Assembly (NCBI GenBank): GCA_022495005.1
Contig: JAGYXB010001620.1
Location: 1 to 64,000, forward strand
Source of the DNA: Rhyacophila brunnea
Lineage: Eukaryota; Arthropoda; Insecta; Trichoptera; Rhyacophilidae
Reading direction: 5' to 3'
DNA: 64,000 bases
Shown here: in pieces, positions 13,901-21,540 of the stretch
How positions within the stretch are numbered: position 1 is the stretch's first letter
Layout of the letters: each line of letters begins with the position of its first letter
Made by a program: the position numbers and the translations under genes
Notes under the pieces: model-generated
Database searches by the model: none
What the model saw: only the letters and a program-made list of their open reading frames with translations
What the model was told of the DNA's origin: nothing

Positions 13901-15109
13901 ACAAAGATATGAGTGGCGAGTACGCACCGAGTGTGTTTAAACATGCCGAGCGGGTTAGCGAGTCAGTGCCGGTAGGGCGGGGGGGTTGGGCACTCGGTCT
14001 AGTAAATAGAAGAGGATCCGAGTGACTGCCTCGCCATCCTACTAGGCCGAACGCTCGGTAATATGTTTATACCAACTGAGCACTAGGCCGAGTACACTGT
14101 CTCACCACTGTACTCGTTACGTGTAATCAAGGCATTAGTGATACTTCTTGATTATATTCAAATGTAATGCGGTAACCTGTCCGCAATAAATGAAGATTTT
14201 CGTATGCATATTTCATTAAAATTGTTACCAGTTATTTCAATATGCAATAATTATCATTTTCTACAAACAGTTCACCATATTGCATTACAAGCATGACCAA
14301 GGTCATTTCCCTCCACGAATTGTTCAACATAACATTTTATGGGTATAAAAAGGGATCAGTAAGTACTTATTTACTATATTATTTGAAAGAACCCATAGTA
14401 TTTTAATATTTATGGATGCTCTCATTGTGAACGACAGATAGAACAATCGTTCCGGCAAGTGATATGTTATAAAAATTCGACATTAGAGTAGTGCCAGATT
14501 TTTTTTAACCTAGCAAGCAAAATCCCAAATATGGCATGCAATATAAAAATTTGCTAAAATGTAGGTCATTTGGAATATTGTATCAGATACCAAACATGAA
14601 TTGGTTAAACAAATTGAGGAACGTTGAACTTCCAATACAAATCGCGATTTCATTCTGAATTTCAATTGTCGATGTACTTACAGCAAATACGTACAGACAA
14701 TTAGTACGTATAATACCGCAGCAATTTTATTGGTGTACGAAACGAGGGGATTTTATTGGAAAATTGCAGAATAGATGCATCAAAAAATTGTTCATCCACA
14801 AATTATCGTAGCAGACTTCGGTGACATGTGTGACATCACAATGTATGAAGCCTTGGATCTATTGTCAAAAATGTATGAAATTCTACTTATAGACACGGTA
14901 AATTTCGCGTTGCATCACAAAACACATCGGCTGTGACTATCTACAGAAATAATTCTACGAGTATTTACAAAAAAGCTGTCATTTTTTAGGTTTTTCCTGA
15001 TGCGTGGTAATTTTCGAGGAATGTTACAACAAATGCATTAGTGAAACATGTTGGGACAAATTCACCGTACATCGCTTTCTTCGGCTTCCGAATCAAGAAA
15101 GTCGGCCAT
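1825..15109 (-). CDS. Spt6: SPT6 transcription elongation factor, N-terminal 11 exons (partial at 3' end)
   Basis: SPT6 is a nuclear histone chaperone that travels with RNA polymerase II, reassembles nucleosomes and couples elongation to mRNA processing. Eleven minus-strand exons join in phase: 15109-15071, 13331-13250, 12206-12007, 11739-11620, 8177-8014, 7021-6891, 5450-5329, 5110-4970, 4486-4301, 3084-2942 and 1959-1825. They give about 487 residues; animal SPT6 is usually about 1,700 or more. All junctions have GT and AG borders. The start [13 protein letters not shown] matches the fly N-terminus. The acidic N-terminal region (residues ~14-240) includes '[12 protein letters not shown]' and '[17 protein letters not shown]'. 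Residues ~209-220 '[11 protein letters not shown]' correspond to the known IWS1/Spn1-binding segment. Residues ~265-487 enter the conserved core ('[14 protein letters not shown]', '[12 protein letters not shown]'). The S1, YqgF and tandem SH2 regions would lie beyond the left edge. Introns are large and full of transposons. Identification is very secure; exact borders are read by eye. Confidence 0.97.
1993..2240 (+). mobile_element. tRNA-derived SINE, copy 1
   Basis: The head carries the two internal RNA polymerase III promoter boxes: box A TGGCCGAGCGG near 2001-2011 and box B GGTTCGAATCC near 2045-2055. A non-tRNA body follows and ends in 'atcggacatggtc', then an A-run at 2223-2240. The likely flanking duplication is AAAGAAAA. 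A second copy lies in reverse orientation at 52549-52788. It sits in SPT6 intron 10, antisense to the gene. The head resembles a long-variable-arm (Ser/Leu-type) tRNA, but the rest is not a tRNA. Confidence 0.88.
2350..2580. other. GC-rich block of unknown origin in SPT6 intron 10
   Basis: Base composition jumps from AT-rich to GC-rich (about 2380-2500) and then to 'gagaatataaggcgc', which contains a TATA-like motif. It could be part of a solo LTR or a DNA element, but I could not define ends or a target-site duplication. Confidence 0.3.
2583..2737. repeat. Direct duplication of a 64-bp unit
   Basis: Two near-identical copies of a 64-bp unit lie at 2583-2646 and 2674-2737. Each contains 'gacaacggtacacacggc' and 'gactctatcagtgtacag' and ends in 'gtgagct'. 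The unit is itself partly palindromic (gtacactgat / atcagtgtac). A 27-bp spacer separates the copies. Confidence 0.85.
2942..3084 (-). CDS. Spt6: SPT6 exon 10
   Basis: Encodes [18 protein letters not shown] and the segment ending IKDDDID. It has an attacag acceptor and a gtgcgt donor in phase 2. Confidence 0.95.
3159..3416. mobile_element. Foldback MITE in SPT6 intron 9
   Basis: The left arm begins GAAGAATCATGAAAAGT, continues through AGAGTACAGT and AATGAGCTAT, and reaches 'actagaacca'. The right arm is its reverse complement ending at 3416. The terminal inverted repeat is about 60 bp with few mismatches, around a non-coding core of about 140 bp. No target duplication was identified. Confidence 0.8.
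3425..3487 (-). mobile_element. Short Jockey-type 3' fragment
   Basis: Read on the minus strand, this 60-bp stretch matches the 3' coding end of the element at 1-590 ('gtttaggtgaatgttgt', encoding EFRWTLFYKFLK-like residues and a stop). It abuts the foldback MITE at 3159-3416. Confidence 0.6.
3490..4300. other. SPT6 intron 9 remainder, nothing recognised
   Basis: AT-rich intron sequence with no motif, exon or repeat boundary that I can support. Confidence 0.5.
4301..4486 (-). CDS. Spt6: SPT6 exon 9
   Basis: Sixty-two codons that include [19 protein letters not shown], among the most conserved stretches of SPT6. It has a tgtag acceptor and a gtagga donor in phase 0. Confidence 0.96.
4970..5110 (-). 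CDS. Spt6: SPT6 exon 8
   Basis: Forty-seven codons with [15 protein letters not shown] and [10 protein letters not shown], conserved in SPT6. It has a tttag acceptor and a gtaaga donor in phase 0. Confidence 0.96.
5329..5450 (-). CDS. Spt6: SPT6 exon 7
   Basis: Encodes a lysine-rich linker and [18 protein letters not shown], ending in LDNE. It has a tacag acceptor and a gtaagc donor in phase 0. Confidence 0.96.
5640..6858 (+). mobile_element. Decayed non-LTR retrotransposon (RT palm to C-terminus) in SPT6 intron 6
   Basis: Broken plus-strand reading frames resemble the end of a reverse transcriptase polyprotein. At 5691-5740 the peptide [15 protein letters not shown] matches the YADD motif region, with the second Asp changed to Glu. 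At 6150-6215, '[14 protein letters not shown]' matches the conserved thumb segment. At 6735-6845, '[12 protein letters not shown]' and '[14 protein letters not shown]' match the usual C-terminal end, followed by 'attaataataattt'. Many stops and frameshifts show it is dead. A hAT-type MITE at 6420-6718 split it later. Family is RTE- or Jockey-like; a protein search would settle this. Confidence 0.65.
6420..6718. mobile_element. hAT-type MITE with 8-bp TSD, nested in a dead retroelement
   Basis: The ends are CAATGATACTCAAC and GTTGAGTATCGCTG. They are flanked by a perfect duplication TTCTAGAG at 6412-6419 and 6719-6726. The inner sequence has 'cgggcc' blocks near both ends. The element interrupts the retrotransposon remnant at 5640-6858 and is therefore younger. 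Confidence 0.88.
6891..7021 (-). CDS. Spt6: SPT6 exon 6
   Basis: Encodes [17 protein letters not shown] and then a run of Glu/Asp/Tyr. The IFGVDFDY core matches the segment that binds IWS1/Spn1 in yeast and animal SPT6 (family knowledge). The donor is gtgata in phase 1. Confidence 0.96.
7248..7457. mobile_element. 210-bp hAT-type MITE in SPT6 intron 5
   Basis: The ends are TAGTGGTGAAGGGTGGAGG and CCTCCACCCTTCGCTACTG, flanked by GTAGGTAG (7240-7247) and GTAGGTAC (7458-7465), which agree at 7 of 8 positions. The long inverted repeat also includes 'taggctgttaagatccgcc'. The family is shared with 43027-43442 and, by its termini, with the larger element at 30933-31797. Confidence 0.85.
8014..8177 (-). 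CDS. Spt6: SPT6 exon 5
   Basis: Encodes an acidic segment and the conserved [19 protein letters not shown] motif ending FTDA, with a gtaagt donor in phase 2. Confidence 0.96.
9195..9732. mobile_element. TIR element 'CCTCCTCCCACGGCGCAACTG', copy 1
   Basis: The terminal inverted repeats read AAGCCCCTCCTCCCACGG then CGCAACTGAAATCTGA on the left, and the reverse complement ending GGAGGAGGGCCTT on the right. The interior is non-coding. A second copy at 52109-52868 carries a SINE; this copy lacks the SINE and so preserves the empty site near 9645-9665. It lies in SPT6 intron 4. Confidence 0.85.
9733..11619. other. SPT6 intron 4 remainder, nothing recognised
   Basis: About 1.9 kb of AT-rich intron. 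I looked for exons, inverted repeats and repeat boundaries and found none that I can support. Confidence 0.5.
11620..11739 (-). CDS. Spt6: SPT6 exon 4
   Basis: Forty in-frame codons: [16 protein letters not shown], followed by a segment ending [12 protein letters not shown]. It has a good tttcag acceptor and a gtatgt donor. Confidence 0.95.
12007..12206 (-). CDS. Spt6: SPT6 exon 3
   Basis: Encodes [16 protein letters not shown], then a basic KKRKK patch and [18 protein letters not shown], all highly conserved in animal SPT6. The acceptor is 'ttctag' and the donor is gtaatg in phase 0. Confidence 0.96.
12446..12615. mobile_element. 170-bp MITE, family 'GGTACAAGTCGGTTATGGGG'
   Basis: It begins GGTACAAGTCGATTATGGG and ends CCCATAACCGACTTGTACC. 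A related copy is at 24491-24670, and both contain 'ctaattgtcatagtcg'-like internal sequence in one orientation. It lies in SPT6 intron 2. Confidence 0.8.
12825..13185. mobile_element. 361-bp MITE, family 'GCGTCAATTACATTGAGC', copy 1
   Basis: The left end GCGTCAATTACACATTGAGC continues through 'tactttacgagctg', and the right end is its reverse complement ending AATGTAATTGACGC. It is non-coding, with an internal inverted 'cttgttagc'/'gctaacaag' motif. A related copy is at 44518-44914. It lies in SPT6 intron 2, close to exon 2. Confidence 0.85.
13250..13331 (-). CDS. Spt6: SPT6 exon 2
   Basis: Encodes an acidic and lysine-rich stretch beginning [13 protein letters not shown] and ending QSDDEEEE, with a gtaatc donor in phase 1. 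The acceptor is a tandem tagcag, so use of the upstream AG would start the exon at 13334 and add one glutamine. Confidence 0.9.
13509..14134 (+). mobile_element. PIF/Harbinger element, internally deleted, TTA TSD
   Basis: The element starts TGCCTTGATTACACGTAAC and ends GTTACGTGTAATCAAGGCA. It is flanked by TTA at 13506-13508 and 14135-14137, the 3-bp target duplication typical of PIF/Harbinger. It retains only the first part of the transposase (13551-13940), so it is a deletion derivative that could have been moved only in trans. It lies in SPT6 intron 1. Confidence 0.9.
13551..13940 (+). pseudogene. Harbinger transposase (HARBI1-like), N-terminal fragment
   Basis: The open frame encodes 129 residues, with a likelier start at Met29 (13635) or Met33 (13647). 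The segment '[15 protein letters not shown]' followed by '[17 protein letters not shown]' and '[14 protein letters not shown]' is the conserved N-terminal region of HARBI1/PIF transposases. The DDE catalytic domain is entirely missing: the frame stops at 13940 and the remaining ~190 bp to the element end are non-coding. Confidence 0.85.
14138..15070. other. SPT6 intron 1 remainder, nothing recognised
   Basis: AT-rich sequence without supported features. Confidence 0.5.
15071..15109 (-). CDS. Spt6: SPT6 exon 1 (coding part)
   Basis: Encodes [13 protein letters not shown], the conserved extreme N-terminus, and is followed by a gtacgg donor in phase 0. The ATG at 15109-15107 is the only reasonable start because the peptide aligns from its first residue with known SPT6 proteins. 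Confidence 0.93.
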
Positions 15110-15810
15110 CTACGCTAGTTGTGTGGTGCAAAAATTAAATAAAACTACTATTAATAATGTGTTTGGAAAATTAATTTTAAAAAATCTATCAGTGACCGAC
15201 AGCCATAGACGTACGTCTTGTCTTGGCATCCGCGACTCACTTCAAGAATATTAAAACTCGGATTGCAACTTAATAAAAATATTTTTTTTTCAGAATAATA
15301 TTGTCTATGAAAAATACGTATGTACGGCATGTTATTATTTTTTTAAATTCTACCTAGGTTCCTAAAGAATCATGACTTGTTTGAAATTAAGATTGGTGGT
15401 GGAAAGATATTGAAAAATAAATATTTAAAATTACTTTACAAACCTACTACATATTAATATTATGATAGGAATATCTTTCAGGCGCCGTTTTAGCAGGGAA
15501 CATACAATTAATGGGAACTGGTTTACTGGATGGGGTATAACACAGTGCTTCTTAAACTTTTTCATACCACGGCCCTCTAAATCAGAAAAAATAAATCCAA
15601 GGCTCCTCTCCCCAAAATCATTATACTTTAGTGACCAATAGTACTTTATTTAACATTAAGTACAGTTTTATTTAAAATAATAGAACATTTCAATTACTTG
15701 TTTGTAAAAAAAACATTAAAAAAAAAAACTTCAAATTTATTACAACTACACCCTACAAAAACAATTTAATGAGAGAGTGGTGATTGCATATTTTTACGTA
15801 ATAAATCAAT
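15110..15810. other. Region upstream of the SPT6 start codon
   Basis: It must contain the SPT6 5' untranslated region and promoter, but I see no confident TATA box or other core element. Most of the stretch is AT-rich and featureless. Confidence 0.4.
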
Positions 15811-15812
15811 CA

Positions 15813-16119
15813 GTGGGTCTATTCTATACTTATCGAACACTAAATTGATAAATAGTATCAAACTTAGGGTAGGTTTGTATCAAAATATTAGCACTTATTG
15901 TAACAATTACACGAAGCCGGTTTTATTGTTGCAATAAGTGCGATATTTTAACAGCAGCAAGATAGGTACTGTTAAAATATAGCACTTATTGCAACAATAA
16001 AAACCGGCTTCGTGTAATTGTTACAATAAGTGCTAATATTTTGATACAAACCTACCCTAAGTTTGATAATATTTTTCACTTTATCACTTTAGCGGTCGAT
16101 AAGCATAGAATAGACCCAC
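15813..16119. mobile_element. Long near-perfect palindrome (foldback element)
   Basis: Outer ends are GTGGGTCTATTCTATACTT and AGCATAGAATAGACCCAC. An inner palindrome has arms of about 100 bp at 15856-15955 and 15969-16068, nearly perfect, with a loop of about 13 bp. Blocks in both arms include 'cacgaagccggtttt' and 'gcacttattg'. An RNA or single strand of this element would form a very stable hairpin. The outer terminal motif recurs, degenerate, near 53864 and 54305. Confidence 0.9.
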
Positions 16120-16211
16120 AGACAACAATCTGATAGAAAATACATAGTGCCAACGGCTAAAAACAAAAATCGTGATTTTGACATGACATTCGAAAAGTGT
16201 GAGTGCAAGAA

Positions 16212-16374
16212 CGTAGTGGTCGCGCGGGGGCGGCGCGGCGGCGTCTTGCGAAACTCAAACGTATAACCGTCTGTAAAATGTTCGTAGACAGTGTATTTTT
16301 TGGGGCATAATAAACACGGTTATACGTTTGAGTTTCGCAAGACGCCACCGCGCCGCGCCCGCCAAATGACTACG
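16212..16374. mobile_element. GC-rich foldback element
   Basis: The left arm CGTAGTGGTCGCGCGGG continues through 'cggcggcgtcttgcgaaact' and 'caaacgtataaccgt'; the right arm is the inverse, ending GCGCCCGCCAAATGACTACG. The arms are about 58 bp around an AT-rich core. It contrasts sharply with the AT-rich surroundings. Confidence 0.8.
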
Positions 16375-16690
16375 GACGAGCACTAAGTGCTCGGACGTGG
16401 TGGATTGGCGGGCACGGGGCGGCGGCGGTGCGGGCAACTCAAACGTATGTACACGTCTCGACGTGTCCGTAGACAATGCGCGGGGACGGGTGTTCGCGCG
16501 TGTTGTTTTGGCGCGTGTAGCTTGGCGCAGACAAGATCGTACATGCGGCGGGCTCTTCCCATACTGCGCGCATAGAGATGTCCGCACTGAATGGACGGGC
16601 GCCAACGCGGGAAACGAGCGAGCAGCGGGTGTCTCAAACCATCATGAGCTTACCGCGCGCGTCAGGTGCATTTGTGGTATTATCTTCGCA
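16375..16690. repeat. GC-rich block related to the neighbouring foldback element
   Basis: The start ('ggcggcggcggtgcgggc' then 'aactcaaacgtatgtacac') resembles the arm of the element at 16212-16374, so this may be a diverged relative or half element. Overlapping open frames in five frames are a by-product of GC content and show no recognisable protein. Confidence 0.45.
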
Positions 16691-16699
16691 AAGCATAGA

Positions 16700-17590
16700 T
16701 AGTGCGAAGTGATGTAAAATAGGTATATTATAATTTTGCACTTTTACTATATAAATAATATTATGTATATGTAAAAATAATATGTTTGAATTTCAATAAT
16801 TCTTAACACACATACTTATAATATTGTATACTTATCTTACTTATATTTATAATGGTACTTAAAAATGTTTTTTTTTGTATATAATTATTCAATATTCTTT
16901 CTCATTTATCTCTTTATCTAATTTCTCTGTATTTTATGTTCTTCTTGCTTTATATATTGTTAGGCTTAACTATATTATAATTTATATGGAAACTTTGCTG
17001 GTTGCAATATCTTTTTTCTAGTCTATTTTATACATATTTGTAATCTATGTAAATGTTTGTTTTCCTTAATAAAAAAATATAAACACAATAAAAATGAAAT
17101 ATATTAAGTAGGTACGTCATTTCCATCCTAGAGCCGGGGTGCAAAGTTATGAAGCGTATACTCTACACCTACATTCATTCACACCTTAAGAACCCAAAAG
17201 TCATTTTTAAACTAAGTTTCCTTATAATTATATTATCCAATATATTATCAAAATATAATATCAACCAAGGGTACTTGATGGAATTTAAATTTAAATTAAT
17301 AAAAATATAAATTTACCAAATAAACAGGAATTAACTGTATTAGATGTCAGTGTGTATTCACCATTGGTAGTGTTTGAAGATGCCGAAAGGCGATATTCGG
17401 ATCGCAAAAAATGGCTCAAAAAGAATACGTTAAAGTGCCCACCACCACCCGTCATATATGCACAACCGTGGATATGCACGGCCGCTTTCTATGACGCTTT
17501 AAACGTGTCTGAAAGAAGTGATTTTAAGTGCTCATTCCGTCCCGAGACGAAGCCGCACGAGACTGATGCTGCAACCATGCACCGTAGTGC
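16700..17590. other. AT-rich intergenic DNA, nothing recognised
   Basis: Simple AT-rich sequence with short open frames and no supported feature. Confidence 0.5.
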
Positions 17591-17847
17591 TTAAAGAAGA
17601 AAGTTAAGAAAGAATTTTTTTTTGTTTTTTGGACTGGCTTTGCTGTCCGCTGACGTTAGGCGCCTTGTGTACCCGCACACTGAGTGTCACGAATTGAAAT
17701 GGATGAGTCTACAGAAGAGTCGGGACTATCCCGCTCCCCATACGACGCTGCAAATTTCTCAAATGCCGCAAAGTTGGCCTCGGTTGCTACCAGATCTCTA
17801 TGACCAATTGGGCCCGTGTGAGGACGGACCCTGACAAACAGCTCCGC

Positions 17848-18677
17848 TCATTCGAATTCCATAAGCGGGCAATCCCAGAGGATGTGTTCAACATCTTGGT
17901 GGTCATGCCCGCAGGTACAACCCGGCCCATCTACTATCAAGCCAAACTCGTGGAGTCTGGCGGCGAAGTTGCCATGGCCGGTGAGGAACTGGCTAATCCA
18001 GTGCGAAGGTTGGAGTCTTCTAGTTTGGTGCCTGCAGAATACGTCTGGAAAAAAACGGTAAGTGTGCCGCCCCTTGGGGGAGGCGGTCCACCTCGCCTGC
18101 CATGCCGCAAATGCGGTCTTGTACACAATGTCACTTACAGTCTTCCTGTAAGGAACGTCCTCGGATCTCTGCGGTGGTGTCAGATGGACACCGGCGAGTT
18201 TGTGCTGATCCCCCTCAAGAGGAGGGTGATCGATCCTCTGACTTGGACGTGCAGATCGAGGGGTAGCACCCCCGCGAGTACGGCAAGCGCGTCAGTAGAA
18301 GTTGTGCGGTAGGCTTTGGTAAGCGAGATCAGCGCAAGTCGCTGCCCGCTTAGTAGTGCGCGTCTCACGAGAGTTAAGGAGTTTACTCGGGAATGCCAAA
18401 TGCTGGAGGCGTAACCGGCAATTCCAATGAAAATTGCGCCGTATGCAACCTTAAGGGCTCTAGGCTTAAGTCTCCAATTGCTGCCTGCCATTCGGGCCAT
18501 TCTCTGATAGGCCGAATTGGCCTTAGAGACGGCCGTCTTGGCATGGTGAACGAAAGACAGCTTGTCATCAAGAATTACTCCCAGATACGTAACCCTTTCG
18601 GAGAAACGCACTGAGGTCTGGCCAAAACGAACCGTGGGTGGCCGTCGAGTTATCGTTGTCCTGCGGGATAAGAGCAT
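17848..18677 (-). pseudogene. R1-type ORF2 C-terminus: RT thumb and zinc-finger region
   Basis: In 18677-18180 the frame includes 'VTYLGVILDDKLSF' (RT motif E and thumb) and 'ALLSGQRLALISLTKAYRTT'. In 18126-17848 another frame includes 'FFPDVFCRHQTRR', 'FLTGHGNFAARLHEF' and the CTCGHDHQDVEHILWDC Cys/His cluster typical of R1 C-termini. The fingers and palm, including YADD, are missing between ~18680 and ~18660, which indicates an internal deletion of roughly a thousand bases. Confidence 0.85.
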
Positions 18678-18776
18678 CCAACAGGACTGTGGCGGACTCT
18701 TCAGAGCTACTGGTGAACGATCCGTCGGGGCGCCGTACCGCCGACATGACTTTTCCGGGCCGTGAGCCCAGCTTCA

Positions 18777-19930
18777 TCACGCGGAAGGGGGGGACCACGG
18801 ATCATTGCCACCCATTTCAGTGACAAACTGTCTCCAGTGCACCTTCTTAGCCTTACTGATTGCCTTTTTGAACTTGAGTCTAGTGGTCCTGTAGGTGACC
18901 GCAAGCGGATGGTCCACCTGCGGCGGCCTCTCCAGTGATCTTCGCGCTGCTTGTAAGGCCCTTCTGGCCCTCCTCATCGCGTCTCTCAGTCTTGTCAGTC
19001 TCGGCTTCCACCAGGGTGCGAGGTTCGGCGGTCTCGGGGTCGTCCTTCCGATAGTGCCCTCCGCTTTTTCAATCATGAGATTCGTGAGGTCCTCAGCCGC
19101 AGCGTGCATGTCCTTTGGCGGAGGGCACGAGGCCATCCTGTCCAGACCCTCAGCAAACTCGCGGTCAAAACGTACCCAGTCGGTTCCCTTGGTCCTGAAA
19201 CGCCTCGGCAGTGACTCGCTCACAAGTGGAGCGAGAGACGCGTGGCCCCTCTCAGTCCTGTAGGCGAACGTGATCAGACGGTGGTCGCTTGCTGACGCTT
19301 CCAGATGGACAGTCCAGTTCACGACGCGTTCGGCAGAACCAGTGGAAATCAAAGTGATATCAATGTGAGATTCCCCATTGTTGGTGGAGAATGTGGCTGG
19401 ACCATTAGAGTTATTCAGCACCGTCAGGTCGTGAATTGCCACGAGTTCCTCAAGGGGCGCCGGATTGTCCCGGCCAGACCGTGGCCCCCGGGGGGCCCAC
19501 AGCCATGATTGAACGTTGACGTCCGCTCCCACTATAATCTGTTTGCCGCGGCATGCAACCAGAATTTTACCGAGCTGCTCGACGCATTTCAGGATGTTTA
19601 CGCTGAATTTAAAGTAGGAAGAGACCACCACAATGGAGTTCCCCGATCGGTCGGAGACCTCCACTACGGCAAAGAGTTCGCTCGACAAGTGGGCAAGGTG
19701 TAGCACTACTAGGGTAGGATTCGCAACGAAGATGCAGGCCATGGACCCCAGGCCGTGGTGCATTACCCGACCCCCACTAAAACCCAGGTTGGGGCCGTAG
19801 GAGTAAGGCTCCTGCACCAGGACCAAATCGATGTCCATTTCCCGAACCGTCTTGATCAGCTCCGCCGTTATAGCCCTCCCTTTGCCCGCATTTAACTGAC
19901 CGAACCGAATCATTGAATCGAATAATCCGT
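18777..19930 (-). pseudogene. R1-type ORF2 N-terminus: AP-like endonuclease
   Basis: The frame contains 'MIRFGQLNAGKGRAITAEL', 'DIDLVLVQEPYSYGPN' (catalytic Glu in QEP), 'IIVGADVNVQSWLW', 'SHIDITLIS' and 'ASDHRLITF' (catalytic SDH). These are the expected endonuclease/exonuclease/phosphatase motifs in order. A basic arginine-rich linker leads to a stop at 18777. The continuation toward RT ('FRVMKLGSRPGKVMSAV') is in another frame, so a frameshift occurred near 18790. Confidence 0.88.
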
Positions 19931-20462
19931 TCGGTTCCGCTCCTGTGCCATTTCGTACGCGCTGGGCAATCAGGGTCAATCGCAGCATGTTGGTGCGGCT
20001 TCTTGTGCCTGGCGCAGGCCGGGAACTTTCCGGGGGCCTTAATGTTAGGGCATTCAGCCCTATTGTGTCCTTCCTCGGTGCAATGGCCGCATGTGGCGCT
20101 TCTCGCCGAACAATTCTTTGCCATGTGGCCGTATAAGTGACACCTTGTGCACTTGACGATGCCACAAAAGTCTTTGGTTGGGAGGATTCCCATCCCATAT
20201 ATATGCGCCCGTCATTGATGAGCGCTTCCCTCACCTTTGCCGGGACCGATATCACCATGTGACATTTCCCGATTCTGGGGCCTGCCCTGTGGCTCAGTTT
20301 AACATGGCGGTATGCCTCCGAGGGGAGACCCGTGACCTCTTGAGTGTTGGCCTTAATGGCTTCCTTAAGGTCGTCCTCTGTCGTCTTGACCGGCACGTTG
20401 AATACAATAATCCGCAGGAGCCTTTTTCCTGCGATTTCAGCCCGGAGACCGGCCTCCTTTAG
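19777..20462 (-). pseudogene. R1-type Gag (ORF1) C-terminal part with CCHC zinc knuckles
   Basis: The first part (20462-20195) reads in the frame that includes 'LKEAIKANTQEVTGLPSEA' and 'KCHMVISVPAKVREALINDG'. At about 20190 the frame shifts, and the zinc knuckles follow in another frame: CTRCHLYGHMAKNC (CX2CX4HX4C), CGHCTEEGHNRAEC (CX2CX4HX4C) and a third Cys/His cluster (CARHKKPHQHAAIDPDC). These bind nucleic acid in related elements. The knuckle frame closes at 19777 and overlaps the endonuclease frame, as is normal for R1 ORF1/ORF2. Confidence 0.85.
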
Positions 20463-20475
20463 ACAGGGAGCGGCG

Positions 20476-20839
20476 GCCAGGGCTCAAAAAGAATAGTAAA
20501 AACCTTAAGTCAATTAGAATATACTTAATCAAATATTTGCTCATGTTACTCTTATTAGAAAAATTTGTCTGGTTGTTCCCGCAGTTTCTTGTATAAGTTA
20601 TAAAATTCTTCTGTTAAAGTGCTTTCCATATTGATTTCATTGTCCCCATATTTTGCTGCAAAGTTTTGCCATTTCAAATAGGAGTTTTCCAGCAAAAACT
20701 TTTCTGTGTTTATGGTTTCCTATCCCTGATTTGACGCTGAACACGACCGGACGCGCGCGGGCTACTACGGACACTCTACCCGTGCCCGTCCTCGCGCCTA
20801 TTCCGCGTATTACACGCCCCATGACTACGGCCAAGCGCT
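20476..20839. other. Spacer with a GC-rich patch, nothing recognised
   Basis: Includes a GC-rich stretch at about 20740-20830. Short open frames exist on both strands but none resembles a known protein. Confidence 0.4.
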
Positions 20840-21120
20840 AATGAGTGTAGGCATGTGGAATATGATACAACATTCAAAAAGTCATGCAGGTGCCGATGCA
20901 GTGCAGCATAGACTAATAAAATGCAGTGCAGTTCAACGTGAAGTGCCCTCATTGTTGTTTTAGTGATTACGACAGATTTTGCCAACTGACAATGTTCGTT
21001 TAAAGGTTCAAAATGTGCTACGAGATGGGAGCATCAGTCTGATAACATTTTAAACACCAAGAAGAACAATGACATTTATTACACACATTTTTTCCCGTAG
21101 CGGCAGCCCGTTACAGTAGG
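20840..21120. repeat. Interspersed repeat, copy 2 (inverted relative to 784-1040)
   Basis: Inverted counterpart of the 784-1040 repeat, with shared blocks 'catgtggaatatgat', 'gatgggagcatcagtctga' and 'cccgtagcggcagc'. Non-coding. Confidence 0.7.
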
Positions 21121-21540
21121 CGACAAGCATGGTGACATGCACCTCAGTTTGGGTAGCGCTTAATAATTTCCATACTTTTATTAAGTTTATTAGTTTATAA
21201 TTTATTTACATAGTTATGTTGCGAAGTTTAGTGGATAATGTCGTAATTGTTAAGTATTATTTATCGTGCATTGTGTTAAAGTGGAATGCCCGGCAGTTTT
21301 TATAGTTTCTGTCATATTAAAAATTTAATGCATTCACTCGATATCCTGTGAAACATTTTATTTTGGATTTTTAATTTCTACCTACCTCATCCAACTTACC
21401 AACTCAAATCATGAATGGGTAATGTTTATATAATACAGGTGTACGCTCCAACTGCCGACAAAGATGACGATGTTATAGAAGAATAATTCTATCAACAGAT
21501 AAATGAAATTCTAAAATCGACGAAAAATAATGAAGTTACC

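Larger units (their letters stand above)
17590..20475 (-). mobile_element. R1-clade non-LTR retrotransposon, 5'-truncated and internally deleted
   Basis: Minus-strand order is Gag part (20470-19777), apurinic-type endonuclease (about 19920-19200), start of the linker to reverse transcriptase (19200-18680), then the RT thumb and C-terminal region (18680-17848) and a 3' tail near 17590. The palm of the RT with the YADD motif is absent. Frames change at about 20190 (in Gag), 18790, 18670 and 18150, so it is inactive. The CCHC Gag plus an EN of the 'IRFGQLNAGKGRA...LVLVQEPY' type assigns it to the R1 clade. No target-site duplication could be read. Confidence 0.88.

Noticed and set aside
13517..13927. 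136-codon minus-strand frame
   Set aside because: Antisense shadow of the Harbinger transposase fragment at 13551-13940.
16255..16702. Overlapping open frames of 60-116 codons on both strands
   Set aside because: They come from high GC content in a foldback element and its neighbour; no frame resembles a protein.
17352..17834. Plus-strand open frames next to and over the R1-type element
   Set aside because: No recognisable domain; the right one is antisense to the R1 3' end.
18393..20462. Plus-strand open frames of 60-122 codons
   Set aside because: All are antisense shadows of the R1-type element, whose minus-strand frames carry the recognisable domains.
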